From the NCBI GenBank assembly GCA_037126765.1, contig JBBCBC010000017.1:24233916-24297915 (forward strand): DNA of 64,000 nt, in the 5' to 3' direction. The translations under genes were made by a program, and so were the position numbers. Source of the DNA: Stenogyne calaminthoides (taxonomy: Eukaryota > Streptophyta > Magnoliopsida > Lamiales > Lamiaceae). Below the pieces are notes generated by a model. That model was not told the origin of the DNA and did no database searches. It worked only from the letters and a program-made list of their open reading frames with translations. Below are positions 33,426-45,285 of this stretch, one piece after another (within the stretch, counting starts at the first letter, position 1; each line of letters starts with the position of its first letter).

Positions 33426-33988
33426 GTCTGATGAACCTTTTCTTTTCTCGGAAATAGTTGATGTGTTATAGGATGCATTTTGTGAGTGGTGTGCACAGTT
33501 AATTGATAGAGATTATTCGACAACGTTCCATGACAGATAAATTTATCAAAAAGAGAAATGGTAACAACCTTATTAAAAGTAACCGAATATCCATCATGAA
33601 AAAGTTTAGAAACTGAAATTAAATTCTTTCTAAAACTCGGAACGTAAAGAACATCTCTTAAAATTAAAACTCTGTCTTCAAAAGACAGGTGCACTTCTCC
33701 CACTGCTTCAGCTGCCACTCTCGTAGTATCGCCCAGTGTGATGAGGATCTCACTCCCACTAAGTTGCCGGGTCCGCTTGAACCCCTGTAATGTGAAACAA
33801 ACATGATCAGTGGATCCCGTATCCACCACCCATAAATGGGAGGCATACGCCGCTAAACAAGTTTCAACAACTAGTGCGTGAGAATTACCTTTCTTTCCAT
33901 TCCTTTTGGGTCTGGAACAGGCTAACCTCCAATGTCCTTTCTCACCGCAATTAAAACATTTTCCTTTTGGTCCTTTCTTGACACCCAA
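33422..33988 (-). pseudogene. Copia D zinc knuckle and protease
   Basis: Frame with the CCHC knuckle CFNCGEKGHWRLAC near the start and the retropepsin site WVVDTGSTDHVC about 50 residues later. The typical block ILRDVLYVPSFRKNLISVSK follows. The gag frame (33922-34644) overlaps it out of register, so there is a frameshift around 33990. The protease motif itself is intact. Confidence 0.88.
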
Positions 33989-34644
33989 CCATTAACTTGT
34001 CTTTTTTTCTCACTTTTCTTAGTGATGAGTTTGCTTTGGTTCTGACCACTTTCCTTTTCTTGAGACTTGCCTTCCACTGACCTAGATCTCGAGAAAAGAC
34101 TTTTGGTCACCAATGCTTCATCTTTCTTTCCTAAATGCTTCTCTATTTTCTCCAAGGCTTCTTGTAGGATGTCCATAGTAAACATATGATCACTCATCAC
34201 AAAACTATAGTAAAACCCATCGAAGCTTCTTGGTAGAGTTAGCAACAGAAATTCGATTTGGGTCTCATCACAATACTTAGTTCCGAGATAAGCCAGTTTT
34301 TCAAAATGGTGTTTAATTCTGAGAACATGCTCCCTTACGGGTGTTCCCTCAACCATCTTTAGCCTGACCACGTCGTCATTTTTAAACTGATTGATCATGC
34401 GGTCTTTTGTTAAAAACATTTCTTCAAGACTCTGCATAATTTCTGCAGCAGACTCAACACCTTCATGAATGTGTCTTAAATCATCAGACGGTGAAGTCAA
34501 GATTACACGTTTCATGGTTTCATTGGCCTGCTCCCAATTATTATACGAGTGTCTTTCCACATTAGGTGATTCATCAGTAGGCTTACGTGGCTTGGGTACA
34601 TCAAGAACCCAATGATGTTCTTGTGCTGGTAGGACAAAACTCAT
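33922..34644 (-). pseudogene. Copia D gag
   Basis: A 240-codon open frame of UBN2-type gag, capsid protein of the particle. It begins MSFVLPAQEHHWVLDVPKP and includes EEMFLTKDRMINQFKNDDVV and EHVLRIKHHFEKLAYLG, typical of copia gag. A basic tail follows (KKSEKKRQVNGW). The frame is then lost just before the zinc knuckle. The start is the first Met in the frame and lies 1.67 kb from the PBS, so the leader is long. Confidence 0.83.
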
Positions 34645-36293
34645 ATTTTATTTCCAAACATTATAGTTTTCGCCAGTGAATTGGTGTTCTTTGAGTGTAT
34701 ATAACAGTGGATTAAAAGGTTGCGCAGGATGAACTGAAATAAACAATAATATGCATAAGCACAAATATATCACAAGGTTTGATCACATGCATCATATTAA
34801 AATCTCAAAAAAAATATGAACATGCATCAGCCAACATCTCAAAACAGTTTAAATAAGCCCGTGGGGCTGGGTGGGTCATTATTTAAACACATTCAAGAAA
34901 AGTTACAAACAAAAACGATTATAAACCTTTAATATCCAGTTAATAGTTGGCTCCCATTTTGACCAATATAAAATTGACAGGACTTGGGGAAGTATATGCA
35001 TATCAATTTTATACCTAAGTAATAACCATGATTAAATACAGGATTATTATTTCGCATTGAACGAGCCTCGTGGGGAGGGTCATCGTCGCCACTAGTAATA
35101 ATCCACAATCATCCATTTGGAATTCATTCATGTGAAAGCTAACTTTTGACCAATCCGGGGGAAATTTCTCCAAAAAGAATTCACAAATAAATAAATCATG
35201 GAGGTCAAAAATTAATTCAATTTTATTATCCGGAATAAAATTGTCAATTAATTATTTAAACATACTTAGTAATTTTTATGGTGAGATTTTTCATTGGGTA
35301 ACTCTCATGCAAACACATTTAAACAAATTAAATAAAGCATAAGATAACACAATAATAAATCAAGCAAAGCGAAAAAATAAACATATTGGGCACAAATTAT
35401 CCAATTGTCATGGTTTGATTTTTTCTTGGCTTGATCTTAAAAAACGCCGTCTTGAATTTCTCCCACTCGATCGTCTCGAAAAAGAACTCCGTCTCGAACG
35501 CCACGCCAAGTAGCTTTCATGCACTGATGCAAGCCCGCATCCGCCGCCCTTGGCCGAGCGGCGGCAACGCCCGTCCTTGGCATAGCGCATGCATCGCCAG
35601 CCGGGCGCTTCAGCGACCTCGGCGTACATCGCCCGCGTCGGCCTCGGCAGCCCTCGTAGGGCCTCGGCAGCGACGGCGGCGTGCAGCGCATCCGCGTGTC
35701 AGGCGCTCTCGGCCTCGCCCTCGCGCGGAACTTCAGCGATCAAGACGCGTCCCGTCGGCTTTTCGGCTCCATCCGCCCGATCCGGGCTCACAAGCGGTGC
35801 ACGCGTCGCTTTGCGCCCGCCCGTCGTTGGCGCACCCTAATCCTCACGCTTTCGGCCTCGGCCCTCGGCCCACGCCCCACGCCCGTGCGCGTACAGCAGC
35901 GTCAAGATTATACAGATGCCTCCCTTGGCACGTTTCGCGCGACGCACGCCACCTACGCTCGGTTCTGGATTTTATCCTTTAATTCTTCGTCTCCGTCCTC
36001 ATTTCCGATTCGGTTACAATTTATTTACAAAAAATAAATAAATCTAGATCTAGACTAGTCTATTACATTGATCAAATCAAACAAATCCTAATCTACTCGT
36101 GGATTTTCTCACGAGGCAAAACTAATCCGAACGAATCGAATTAAAAACCACAATTTATATGCATGCATAAATAAACACATTAAATTCCATGACAATTGGA
36201 TACCTGCAAAACAGATCTAGCAATTCTACTATCCAATTTTAAATTTAATGTCAGCGAATGAAATTACAATTTAAAAAATTAAGAGCCCGAAAC
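34645..36293 (-). other. Leader of element D, with GC-rich segment
   Basis: No recognisable gene. A GC-rich stretch at about 35480-35960 (GCCGCCCTTGGCCGAGCGGC and so on) contrasts with AT-rich sequence on both sides; the overlapping open frames there are by-products of composition. A GC-rich leader also occurs in A (25990-26450) and A'. Confidence 0.5.
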
Positions 36294-36310
36294 CGTGGCT
36301 CTGATACCAG
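36294..36310 (-). other. Primer binding site of element D
   Basis: The minus strand reads TGGTATCAGAGCCACGG, complementary to initiator tRNA-Met, one base inside the 5' LTR. Confidence 0.85.
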
Positions 36311-36311
36311 T

Positions 36312-38140
36312 TGTTGGGGAATAAGTTGCACAGATCTATTCGGAATGAATATTTAAATACAAATTTAATTCTTATAATTATTACTAGCATGAATTAATCC
36401 AATATTAATTCAAATAATAATCCAACAACATATCATGCATATAATTAATTCACGTAAATCCTACGCATGCGGAATTCTACGAGTTTACGTGAACGTACCT
36501 CTTGGGACGGTAATGGTCTGGCTGATTAGACTCACCAAAAGAACTTTCCAAGTATTCCCTTAATTCTTGCTCGACTATCCGGTGGTAGGACACTTGCGAA
36601 CAATTAACAAAAGGAAAATAAATTATGTTGCACCACCTTTGTGGATTTACTAATTTTTCCAGCACATGGAATTGTACTTGGGAATGAAAGAGTCATCCCC
36701 TATTTATAGGGCATAAGTGGTCAAAAATTTTGGGATAAAACAATGTGGGAAAATCTTTTCTTGATCTCCAAGAAATCTAGAATATATCTCCTATATTTTT
36801 TTTCCCATAATTATAATATTCCACAAAATCCCACCTACTCTTTGTTATGGAGTATATTTCGAAAATTATAGGGCAAGATTCCAAGATTTGGATCTTCTTG
36901 AATTTATGAGATATTCTTGTATTTCAAGAAATACATATCTTCCATAATATCTTTTCAAGAAAATCTTTCTTTCCCTTAATTATCAAATTTTTTGAAATTT
37001 CTCTATGGATAACCAAGTGGGAGATTTCTTGAATTTAATGAGATAATCTTATATTCCAAGAATACATATCTTCATTCCATAACAAAATTCAAAGAAAATC
37101 TTTCTCCCCTTTTATCCATAAATTTCGAAATCAATGAGGAAAAATAAGAAACAATATTTATTTTATTTTAAACACCTTTTTCAGTTATTGGACTATATGT
37201 TGGGCTACTTAGGGGGCCTTTAGGAGAATTAAGATTGGACCTTCCAATGGATCTTGAATTATCAATATTGAGCCACAATATTATTCAAGCCCATAAATAT
37301 TAATTAATCCCACTACATAATTAATATTGCACTATCCATCTTAACCCATATTACAGTCAATATGGCTCCCGGTTATTATTTCCCTTGTTTAAGATTATCT
37401 AGTCCATCAATTAATTCAAGCCACTGAAATAGCTTTCCATTAATTAATATCTTTTGTCCTTGGTCAATGAACGGTTCAACATTATTATCCATACCGGAAA
37501 CTAATTTCACTTGCAAGATTTGGTATGATAAAGCTTATGAACCTCCCAAGGGGGCAAATCGAACAAGCGTACTTGCACATGATTCTCCGTATTAAATCTT
37601 AGCAATCACATGTGACCAATAATATTGCCCAAGATAAAAAGTATTGAATCTCGTTGATTCTCTACCCATGATAAGTCAAAGCAATAGTTACCAACCACAC
37701 GTGATCCTATTTAAGGAACGAAGATTAAGAAATAACGAACCACTGAGGTCTAATTCTTCCTTGTTCAGTTCTGAAGTATTTGTCCTCCTGTAGGTCCTAT
37801 TCAGTGCATCAGTTATGCACTAGTGTAATCTTTTGGTCAAGACAAGCCAATCCGAGCCTTACACTTCAACCTTTCACGATGGGTTGTTCATTTCCATCTA
37901 GGTCGTGAATGGCGTACTTTTAGTTACAAGGGACTATTAATTTAATCTTCTGTGATCTGGTATCACTAAATTAACTACAATGTAACACGTACGATTTATT
38001 GAACAGTTATGCAGTAAATATATGTAACATTCAATGATATTTAAAGCATCAGTGATAAATAATTTATTTCAGTAAATAAGTCCGAAATTCAGTTTTGATT
38101 ATACAAAGTAAAAAGCATACTTTCCAGTATAATCCCAACA
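36312..38140 (-). repeat. LTR of element D (5' LTR)
   Basis: 1829 bp, nearly identical to 28866-30695. The minus-strand TATAAATA box is at 36701-36708. It is followed by the TSD GACCT (38141-38145). Confidence 0.92.
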
Positions 38141-39642
38141 GACCTAACCTAAAGATTATCTACCTGAGGACAAATAGACTGAAGAAGTCCTGTACATTTT
38201 ATAAAGAATAAATGTTGTCCAAATATTTGATTGCAGACAAAAGAAACTATAACTAAGTGTCGATTAAGGTTGTCTCAGTCAGAGAGATTGACCTAAAAGA
38301 GCCATTTTTGTTTGTCTCTATTCACTAAAGTCAAGAACCAATCAGAGAGAGAAAACACTAAACTTCACTAACACATCCAGACTGTAAAAACTTAGTGATT
38401 GGTTTCATTGGTTACATATTACCCAAACCATGGAAGGGCTCCTTCAAACCCTAATATACTCGTTTATCACTAACCTAATAAGGAAACCCTTGATGTTATC
38501 TCCTCCAACTGATAGTTTTTCAAGAGTGACCTTGGTGAGTTACATATAAATATGAGTGACCTTCACCATTGTAAGGTTACGGGAAATCAAGCAACTCAAG
38601 AGCTCATTCGTATTCAAGTTTATACTGTGAAGCACTCAAAACCCTAAGAATTTCCCAAGTGTTTCATCTTTGAAGAGAGCTCATTTACTAAGCCTAGATT
38701 CAAACATATATCCAAAGCTTAGTTAGAGATATCCTAGCCTTTTACCTTGCGTTCTCAATTGTAAAAGGATATCTCACCTTAGTTGGAAACCAACCAAACT
38801 CAAACCCTATTGTTTAGGTAGTGTGTGTGTGTAATTGTTGGAAAGTGAGAGTTGTAAAGAGTTAGTAAGTTATCGCTAAGTTCAGCTTGAAAACTCTAGA
38901 GAAGAAGTTAGTAAGCTTCTTGTGTCAGTCTGAAAGCTTGTGTGTGTTGAGTTAGTAAGCTGCAGTATAGTTCAGCCTGAAAGCTCATTGAAGAAAGTTA
39001 GTAAGCTGATGAGTTCAGTCTGAAAGCTTAAGGTAGTAGTAGAAGTGGGTTAAGGAATTTCTCTGAAGATTCAGAGAGATTGGACGTAGGAGCCTTTTCT
39101 CTGAACCACTATAATTACTGTGTTATTTGCTTTCTGTTCCGCATTATTTTGTATTGCATATTTTTCACTGAAAGCATACTGAGTGTTCTGATACTCAGTT
39201 AGAATCAATCCACTGAATCTGCATTGAACTGAGCAAAACTTTAACCACGTTTTTACTAAAGGCAAAGAGATTTTCAGCAAGTTAAAATGAGCTTAGAACT
39301 TAGGGCCTTCACATTTCGCACTCTAGTTAAGCTAGAACAGATAGTTGTCAAATTGAACCAACTCAACTGAGTATTCAGTAAGATAGTTATCTGATCCAAG
39401 CTTGTCAGGACTCTGTTTTTAAATACACTCAGATCAGTTGAGCTAATTTGAAGTTACTGAAAGTTATTCAGGGTTATTATCTCAGTAGACTGTGACTCAG
39501 GAAGATTTGTGCTTCTCAGGGCTATTTCTCAGAACAACCTGACTCACTTATTTTATAGTTTGTGAAAAGTTTAAAAAAAAATCACTGAACACGTGTATTC
39601 CCCCCCATACACGTGTAAGACTCGTTTACCCCGGGACCAACA
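38141..39642 (+). repeat. 5' LTR of copia C, right piece
   Basis: Continues the LTR begun at 28573 after the D insertion. It contains a 46-bp tandem repeat (38861-39030) and ends CCCGGGACCAACA at 39642. A TATAAATA motif is seen near 38546. Homology of layout with the solo LTR at 51664-53531 (GAACCACTATAA near the 3' third of both) supports a Sirevirus-like family. Confidence 0.75.
38861..39030. repeat. Minisatellite in LTR C, four units of about 46 bp
   Basis: GTTAGTAAG recurs at 38861, 38907, 38951 and 38997, each followed by a TTCAGCCTGAAAGCT-like segment. Internal to the LTR. Confidence 0.7.
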
Positions 39643-39644
39643 AG

Positions 39645-39661
39645 TGGTATCAGAGCAGTGG
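39645..39661 (+). other. Primer binding site of copia C
   Basis: TGGTATCAGAGCAGTGG, two bases after the LTR end, complementary to initiator tRNA-Met. Confidence 0.85.
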
Positions 39662-39765
39662 TTCAACTGACTACTTTCTTTGGTAGCCACAATCTTGTTT
39701 ACTGAGAGCCTTTGGTGGTCTACTGAATAGATCTTACTGCTGATATCTTACAAGGCTCATTCATC

Positions 39766-41213
39766 ATGCCTTCTAAGAAACTACCTATGTTCTCTGTTGA
39801 GAACTATGACTTATGGAGACTCAGGATGCAGGCACATCTGTATTCTAAACATGAGAGAATGTGGATAGTTGTCTCTCAAGGACCATTTGAGTATATTTTA
39901 GTGAATCCCAGAAATACTGATGCTGAGAAAGATGATCCCAGAGATGAACTTCCTAAGTCTGATGACCAACTTACTCCTGAGGAGAGAAAGTTAGTCAACT
40001 TAGACTATATTGCTAAAGATACTTTATATAGCACTATTGATGATGGTGTTATAGGGATGATTTCTCATTGTGAAACTGCCAAAGAAATTTGGGACACATT
40101 TGTTATCATGTGTCAAGGCACAGATCATATTAAAGAAAACAAACTATATGTTGCCATTGCAAAGTTTGACAGCTTTGAAATAGAAGATGGTGAATCTATT
40201 GATAAACTGGAAATTAGATTCACTAGTATCATGAATGATCTGAATGCCCTTGGGAAAAGATACCCACAAAGAGAAGTTGCACTGAAAATTCTTAGAGGAT
40301 TATCTAAGAAATGGGATATACATGATGTGGTGATTGAAAACACCAGAAATGGGATATACATGATGTGGTGATTGAAAACACCAAGAACATTGACTTTATG
40401 CCATATCAACAAGTTTTCTCTGAACTGAAAGCTTATGAATTTGTGATTGATAAGAAAACAAAGAAATCTGATAGCAAAGATGAATCTTCATCTAGCAAGA
40501 ATGTGGCTTTCAAAGCTAAAGAAAAATCATGTAAAGCTAAAGAGTCTGATAACTCACCTGCTAAAAATCAGGATGAGCAAGAGGATAAGCTAGTATTGTT
40601 GGCAAGGAGGTTTGAAAGACTAAATAGCAGATATGAAAAGTACAAAAAGTACTACAAAAATACCAGATACAGGAACATGAACAACTCAGAAGCTGAGGAC
40701 AAGTCCACTGAGAAGAAGAAGGACCACAAAGCTGAAAGGTCTTCATCCAGAAAGAAGGACTCCAAGACCAAGGAGGAAAGTGATCAGGATGATGATACCA
40801 ACAGATGCTACAACTGCAAAAAGAAGGGTCACTTCCAGTACGACTGTCCTGAGCTAAAAAGAGGTAAGAAGAATTCAAACAAGAAGGCTATGGTTGCTGA
40901 AAAAAAACATACTGAAGGAGGATCCAACTCTTCAGAAGAAATGTTCTTAGATAGTGATAGTGATGATGTCTGCCTTGTTGCTATAGAGGAGGTAAATTCT
41001 TCTATCTCTGTTGCTGCTCCTACACAAGCACCTGAGTTGTCAAGTTCATCTGTAACTAGTAATTTTGACCTAATGGATTCCTTTGAGAATCTGATGAAGG
41101 ACTATTCTGTGTTACAAGAACTGTTCATTGAAACTCAAGAGCAAAATGAGGAACTGGCTGCTGAGAATCTGAGGTGGAAAAACTCTAATGCTGGTGAGAT
41201 CACTTTTTAAATA
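39766..41213 (+). pseudogene. Copia C gag, broken by a 38-bp duplication
   Basis: The first frame (39766-40371) begins MPSKKLPMFSVENYDLWRLR, a UBN2-type gag start, and runs through EIWDTFVIMCQGTDHIKENK to LRGLSKKWDI. A perfect 38-bp tandem duplication (40307-40344 and 40345-40382) then shifts the frame. The second frame (40365-41210) resumes with the same words, VIENTKNIDFMPYQQ, and carries a Lys/Ser-rich stretch and the CCHC knuckle CYNCKKKGHFQYDC near 40807. A TAA at 41208-41210 ends it before the linker ORF. Without the duplication the two frames would join. Confidence 0.88.
40307..40382. repeat. Perfect 38-bp tandem duplication in gag
   Basis: Two identical adjacent units, 40307-40344 and 40345-40382, starting AGAAATGGGATATACATGAT. 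Thirty-eight is not a multiple of three, so it breaks the reading frame. Identity of the units indicates a young event. Confidence 0.92.
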
Positions 41214-42190
41214 ATGGGAGCTACTGATGAACTGAATGTTCTGAAAGTACAGCTCTCAGAAAAAGGGAAAGTGATAGAGGTCCTGAAAGGGAAGTTTGAG
41301 AAATCCACTGAAGAGAATCAATTCATCAGGACTGAATTAAATAACCTGTTTGAGAAACATGAAACTCTAAAGAAAAGTGAGGATAGCTTGCGGAGAAAGG
41401 CAGCTCTATTGAATTATGCATCTAAAGCAATAGATGAAATTCAGAGTTATCAAAGACCTGCAACTATAAAGGCTGGATTGGGATATAATCCAGGGGGAAC
41501 CTCAAAAGGTCATCTGAATGCTGCTTCTTCTAGTGGCACTAAGATTGTATTTGTTAAACCGGTGCTTTGTACTGATCTTCTTATTGAAGAACAACCCCGT
41601 GTTTTAGACAAGGGTAAAGGACATATGGTTTTAGAGAACCTGAAGGTTCAGGAAGGAAAGCCCAAACCTTAGGTAAAGGCTAGAAAACCTGAACACCCAG
41701 TAGGAAATCCTCAGGCCAGTACTTCGAAGCCGCAGGCTAAGAATACCAATCTGAAGAAATCTGCACTGAACCATCAGAGGAATCTTCAAAAGAGAAACAC
41801 TCAGCCGAGAAATTCTCAACTGAGGAGACCAAGTCTTAGGTATACTGAAAGACCCCAATTTCAGTACAGGTAACCTAAACACCACTTGCCTAAGGGTAAA
41901 GGTTTCCTAAACCCAAGTCAACAAAGACATAGACCAACTGCACCAAGGCCAAGGCATTGGAACAAGAAGCTTGAACCTAAGAGGAACTCTAAGGCTCATG
42001 TTCATGCTAAGGCTGTCACTCATACACAGGATACTGCCAAGGCATAAAGGGTGGTGAATGTGTATGTAGATGTTTATGGAAGATAAATCAGTCACTCTAA
42101 AGTAATTAGAGTAGTAAGGAAGATTTGGGTTCCATAAGGTACAACTAACCTGGTAGGACCCTACACCAAATGGGTACCTAAGGCCTGATT
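41214..42190 (+). pseudogene. Copia C gag-pol linker
   Basis: Continuation after a stop. The open frame 41214-41672 is a coiled coil (TDELNVLKVQLSEKGKVIEV, RTELNNLFEKHETLKK), then Lys/Pro-rich sequence with stops to about 42190, including the KAYVDVYGR-like block with frame damage and a WVPK-like end near 42170. Element F has the same arrangement (61960-60814). Such a coiled coil and basic linker are usual for Sirevirus gag; the role is not known to me. Confidence 0.6.
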
Positions 42191-42640
42191 TGTTTTTTAG
42201 GTGAAGAAAAAGGGCACTGAGCTGAATGAAGACAACATAGCCTTGATGAGTGGAAATGAAATTGCACCTATTGCATGGTACTTGGACAGTGGATGCTCAA
42301 GACATATGACAGGATATAAATATCTGCTCACAAAGGCCCTCAGATAACTTTTGGAGATAAATTCCAAAGGACAGACTAAAGGATATGGAACTCTTGAAAT
42401 TGATATTATTCATATCCATGGTGTATCATATGTTTCTGGTTTAAAGCATAACTTGCTTTCTATATGTCAATTCTGTGATAAGGGATTCAATGTTGAGTTC
42501 TCAAAGAACTTATGTCATGTGAAAGATAATGGCTCACAACAAATACTCCTGACTGGTACTAGAAAAGGAAATGTGTATCTTGCTGATTGGATTAACTCCT
42601 ATGGATACATGTTTAGTTGCAAAAAAGGCTACTGACACCA
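42191..42640 (+). pseudogene. Copia C protease
   Basis: Retropepsin motif WYLDSGCSRHMTG at about 42280-42318 with the catalytic Asp intact. A TAA after TKALR (near 42346) and a frame break interrupt it. The open frame 42351-42635 holds the following block, HGVSYVSGLKHNLLSICQFC, and SQQILLTGTRKGNVYLADW. Confidence 0.8.
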
Positions 42641-43266
42641 GTTGGTTATGGCATAAAAGGCGAAATCATTTAAACTTCAAAACCCTGAACAAACTAGCAA
42701 GATTGGCACTAGTGAGAGGGTTACCAAATGAAGTATCCAGTAAAGACCATGTGTGTGATGCTTGTCAGAAAGGCAAACAAATCAGAGCATCATTCAATAG
42801 CAAAGTAGAAGTGTCTACTGATAGAATACTTCAATTGTTACATATGGATCTTTTTGGTCCAGTAACACCTGTAAGCACTAATGGCAGAAAATATACACTT
42901 GTGGTAGTTGATGACTACTCCAGATATACATGGGTCATATTCTTACTCAGTAAGAAGAACACTCAGACAAAATTGCCTGAATTACTGTAAAGACTAAGTA
43001 ATGAAAAGAATCTGAGTATGGTCAAAATCAGATCAGACAAAGGCACTGAGTTTATCAACCATATTATATCTGATTATTGTGCAGCAAATGGAATAGCTCA
43101 TGAAACATCAGCCGCAAGGACTCCACAACAGAATGGTGTTGCTGAAAGAAGAAATAGGACATTGAAAGAAGCTGCAAGGACAATGATGCTGGAGCTGATA
43201 TTCCTAAAAGATTTTGGGCTGAAGCAGTCAACACTGCATGCTACTCTCATAACAGATCCATGCTAA
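42571..43266 (+). pseudogene. Copia C integrase, catalytic residues intact
   Basis: The zinc-binding part LWHKRRNHLNFKTLNKLA has lost Gly and one pattern residue but keeps the His residues and CDACQKGK. The catalytic core has Asp in LLHMDLFGP, Asp in KIRSDKGTEF and Glu in QQNGVAERRNRT, all present. A TAA near 42988 separates the two open frames (42571-42990 and 43018-43266). The downstream frame 43260-43694 has NNQGKTPYELWNERKPLVSF and FRVFGCKCFIHNNGKDQLK and then ends at LTR B. Confidence 0.87.
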
Positions 43267-43671
43267 CCAATAATCAAGGAAAAACACCTTATGAGCTGTG
43301 GAATGAAAGGAAGCCTCTTGTCTCTTTCTTTCGTGTGTTTGGTTGTAAGTGTTTCATACACAATAATGGTAAAGATCAGTTGAAATCTATTGATAGCAAA
43401 GCTGATGAAGAAATATTTTTGGAATATTCTGAAGTCAGTAAAGCCTTCAGAGTCTACAACTGTAGGACCCTTATTGTGGAAGAAACACCTCATGTTATTT
43501 TTTATGAATCTATTTGTGTTTGGAAGAAACAGGAACATGACTCAGGAGACTTAACAAAGAGGATCACCCGACTTAGCATGAAGAAAATTGACAAACCATC
43601 ATTCAGCCTGAAAAGAAGAAGTCAGCTACATTCTATAAATGGAGTAAATCTGACTCTGAACAAGAAGAAAC
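43260..43671 (+). pseudogene. Copia C post-integrase linker, cut by LTR B
   Basis: Continues pol: KTPYELWNERKP, CKCFIHNN, then FRVYNCRTLIVEETPHVIF, the usual Sirevirus block between integrase and RT. It runs into LTR B at 43672; the last residues of the open frame are LTR sequence. Confidence 0.85.
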
Positions 43672-45272
43672 TGTTGGAATTTAGAGGCACGTAAACATGT
43701 AATACATGCGCAGCGGAAATAAACAGTTCACCAACAACGAACACGTAATTGCATGATTGAATACGTATAAACATAAAGAGAAATCTTACAGTAAATCGTA
43801 CGCATATTTCTCTACTATGGTATCCACGTTATCTTCACGGACTTGCATAGATTTGTCAGCATTGAATCTGAAACGGAATTTGCTAGGAAAATTCATATTC
43901 TAGATTTTACAGAGAAATATGAATTAACGTTATTTGTGAATTCCCAAGAGCTCGTATATATAAGAAAGGCCCAGCTTAAATCTTAAGCTAACCTCATTGG
44001 GAAATAAAATCCCTAATCTTTATTTAAATAAATCTCTAAGATTTATTTCCCACATATAAAATCTCTACGGATTTAATTTCCATATATGTCAAATCTCTAC
44101 GATTTGATTCCATATATATTAAATCCTATAATAATATTTCATATATTATTATTGGGAATTCCTATTTAATTAATTCCAATTTAATTAAACATTAATAATA
44201 GTTATTTCTAAATTAATTTATTATTAATTAATTCTCCATAAATTAAATATTAAATCCAATTTAACATTTAATCAACCAACTATAATTCGTAAAAGAGAAT
44301 TACTTATTGTGTGACCCATAGACCCTCATATATCGAGCGATTAGTCAAACTAACGGTCTTAATTGAACCCTAGACAATAAATCAAACATTCTCAATATAC
44401 GAGGTACGTTGCGAGAAACGTGTAACTACCTGTAATTGAAACACGGGCTATTACGATTTTCTCCTTTCATTCGCGAATACTAGATTAAGTCTTGAACATG
44501 ATGAAGTGTTTATTCAAATAACTTAATCATGTTATCTCCAATCATTAACTGATCATGTATGTCACACTTAGCCACAAAGTCTAAGTTGACGTGCATCGGC
44601 CGATGACTTTGATCCAATTATGATGAGAAGATGAGTATTCTCTCTAAATCCACTTTGAGGAATGAATCCTATTCTTTGTTCAACTACCACGCACATGTAC
44701 TTTGTGGTGAACCCAATCCAAGTTGTATCTACCCATAGAAGGGTGCAAGCGTTGGCCATGGTCAAAGTTCATCACTCCACACATGCCATGTGTATTGACC
44801 TCAAGTAAAAGGAGTATCGCATCGCTCCCACTAACCGAGACACCCGTAGACACATATAGTGGAAATACATCAAACGGTTTCTCGGATGGGTATACCAATA
44901 CCCTCTAAGGTATTTGTGCATCCATCATGAGATACCTAGTATCTCGTAGTAAGTGAGATCTTACTACACTCTCTAAGAGTATGATGCAGATCGCACACCA
45001 ATCTCCATTGCATCATCAATATCCCATTCTTGATGATCCTTCATCGGGGCTATTTGAGAATCATGCTTAATTCATCTGAGTTCTCACAACCTCAATGACA
45101 GCAATGACTCATGGGAACACTTGCATGAATAAATGTAAACAATCAAACATAATATTCAAACAAGCGTATTGCCATACATTAATATTAAGTGAAATATAAT
45201 ACTAAATCGAACTGAATATCATCGAGTATTATGTCCTTACAATAGATTGTCTCTAGGACACTAACACTGACA
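43672..45272 (-). repeat. 3' LTR of copia B
   Basis: 1601 bp, TGTTGGAATTTAGAGGCACG ... CACTAACACTGACA on the plus strand, in the same family as 26628-28221. The PPT lies just to its right (minus strand AAGTGGGAGATT at 45273-45285), marking it as the 3' LTR of a minus-strand element. It interrupts element C. Confidence 0.87.
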
Positions 45273-45285
45273 ATCTCCCACTTGG

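Larger units (their letters stand above)
28866..38140 (-). mobile_element. Ty1/copia element D, full length with TSD
   Basis: A complete 9.3-kb element on the minus strand: LTR 36312-38140, PBS, leader, gag, protease, integrase, RT, RNase H, PPT and LTR 28866-30695. The 5-bp target site duplication GACCT flanks it at 28861-28865 and 38141-38145. The LTRs show about ten differences in their first 290 bp, so the insertion is not recent. Gag to pol is broken in several frames and the RT YVDD is destroyed. It sits inside the 5' LTR of element C. Confidence 0.93.
39643..43671 (+). mobile_element. Copia element C internal region (Sirevirus-like), 3'-truncated
   Basis: Plus-strand copia element with a large gag followed by a basic linker, protease and integrase, with the LDSGCSRHMTG protease and RRNRTLKEAARTM integrase blocks usual in Sirevirus-type elements. 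It is cut at 43672 by LTR B shortly after integrase; RT, RNase H and 3' LTR are not in the window. Its 5' LTR is split by element D. Relatively few stops suggest it is among the younger elements here. Confidence 0.82.

Noticed and set aside
35431..36037. Overlapping long open frames on both strands in a GC-rich block
   Set aside because: They lie in the leader of element D, overlap each other in four frames, show only Arg/Ala/Pro-rich composition and have no motif. Expected from GC-rich DNA.
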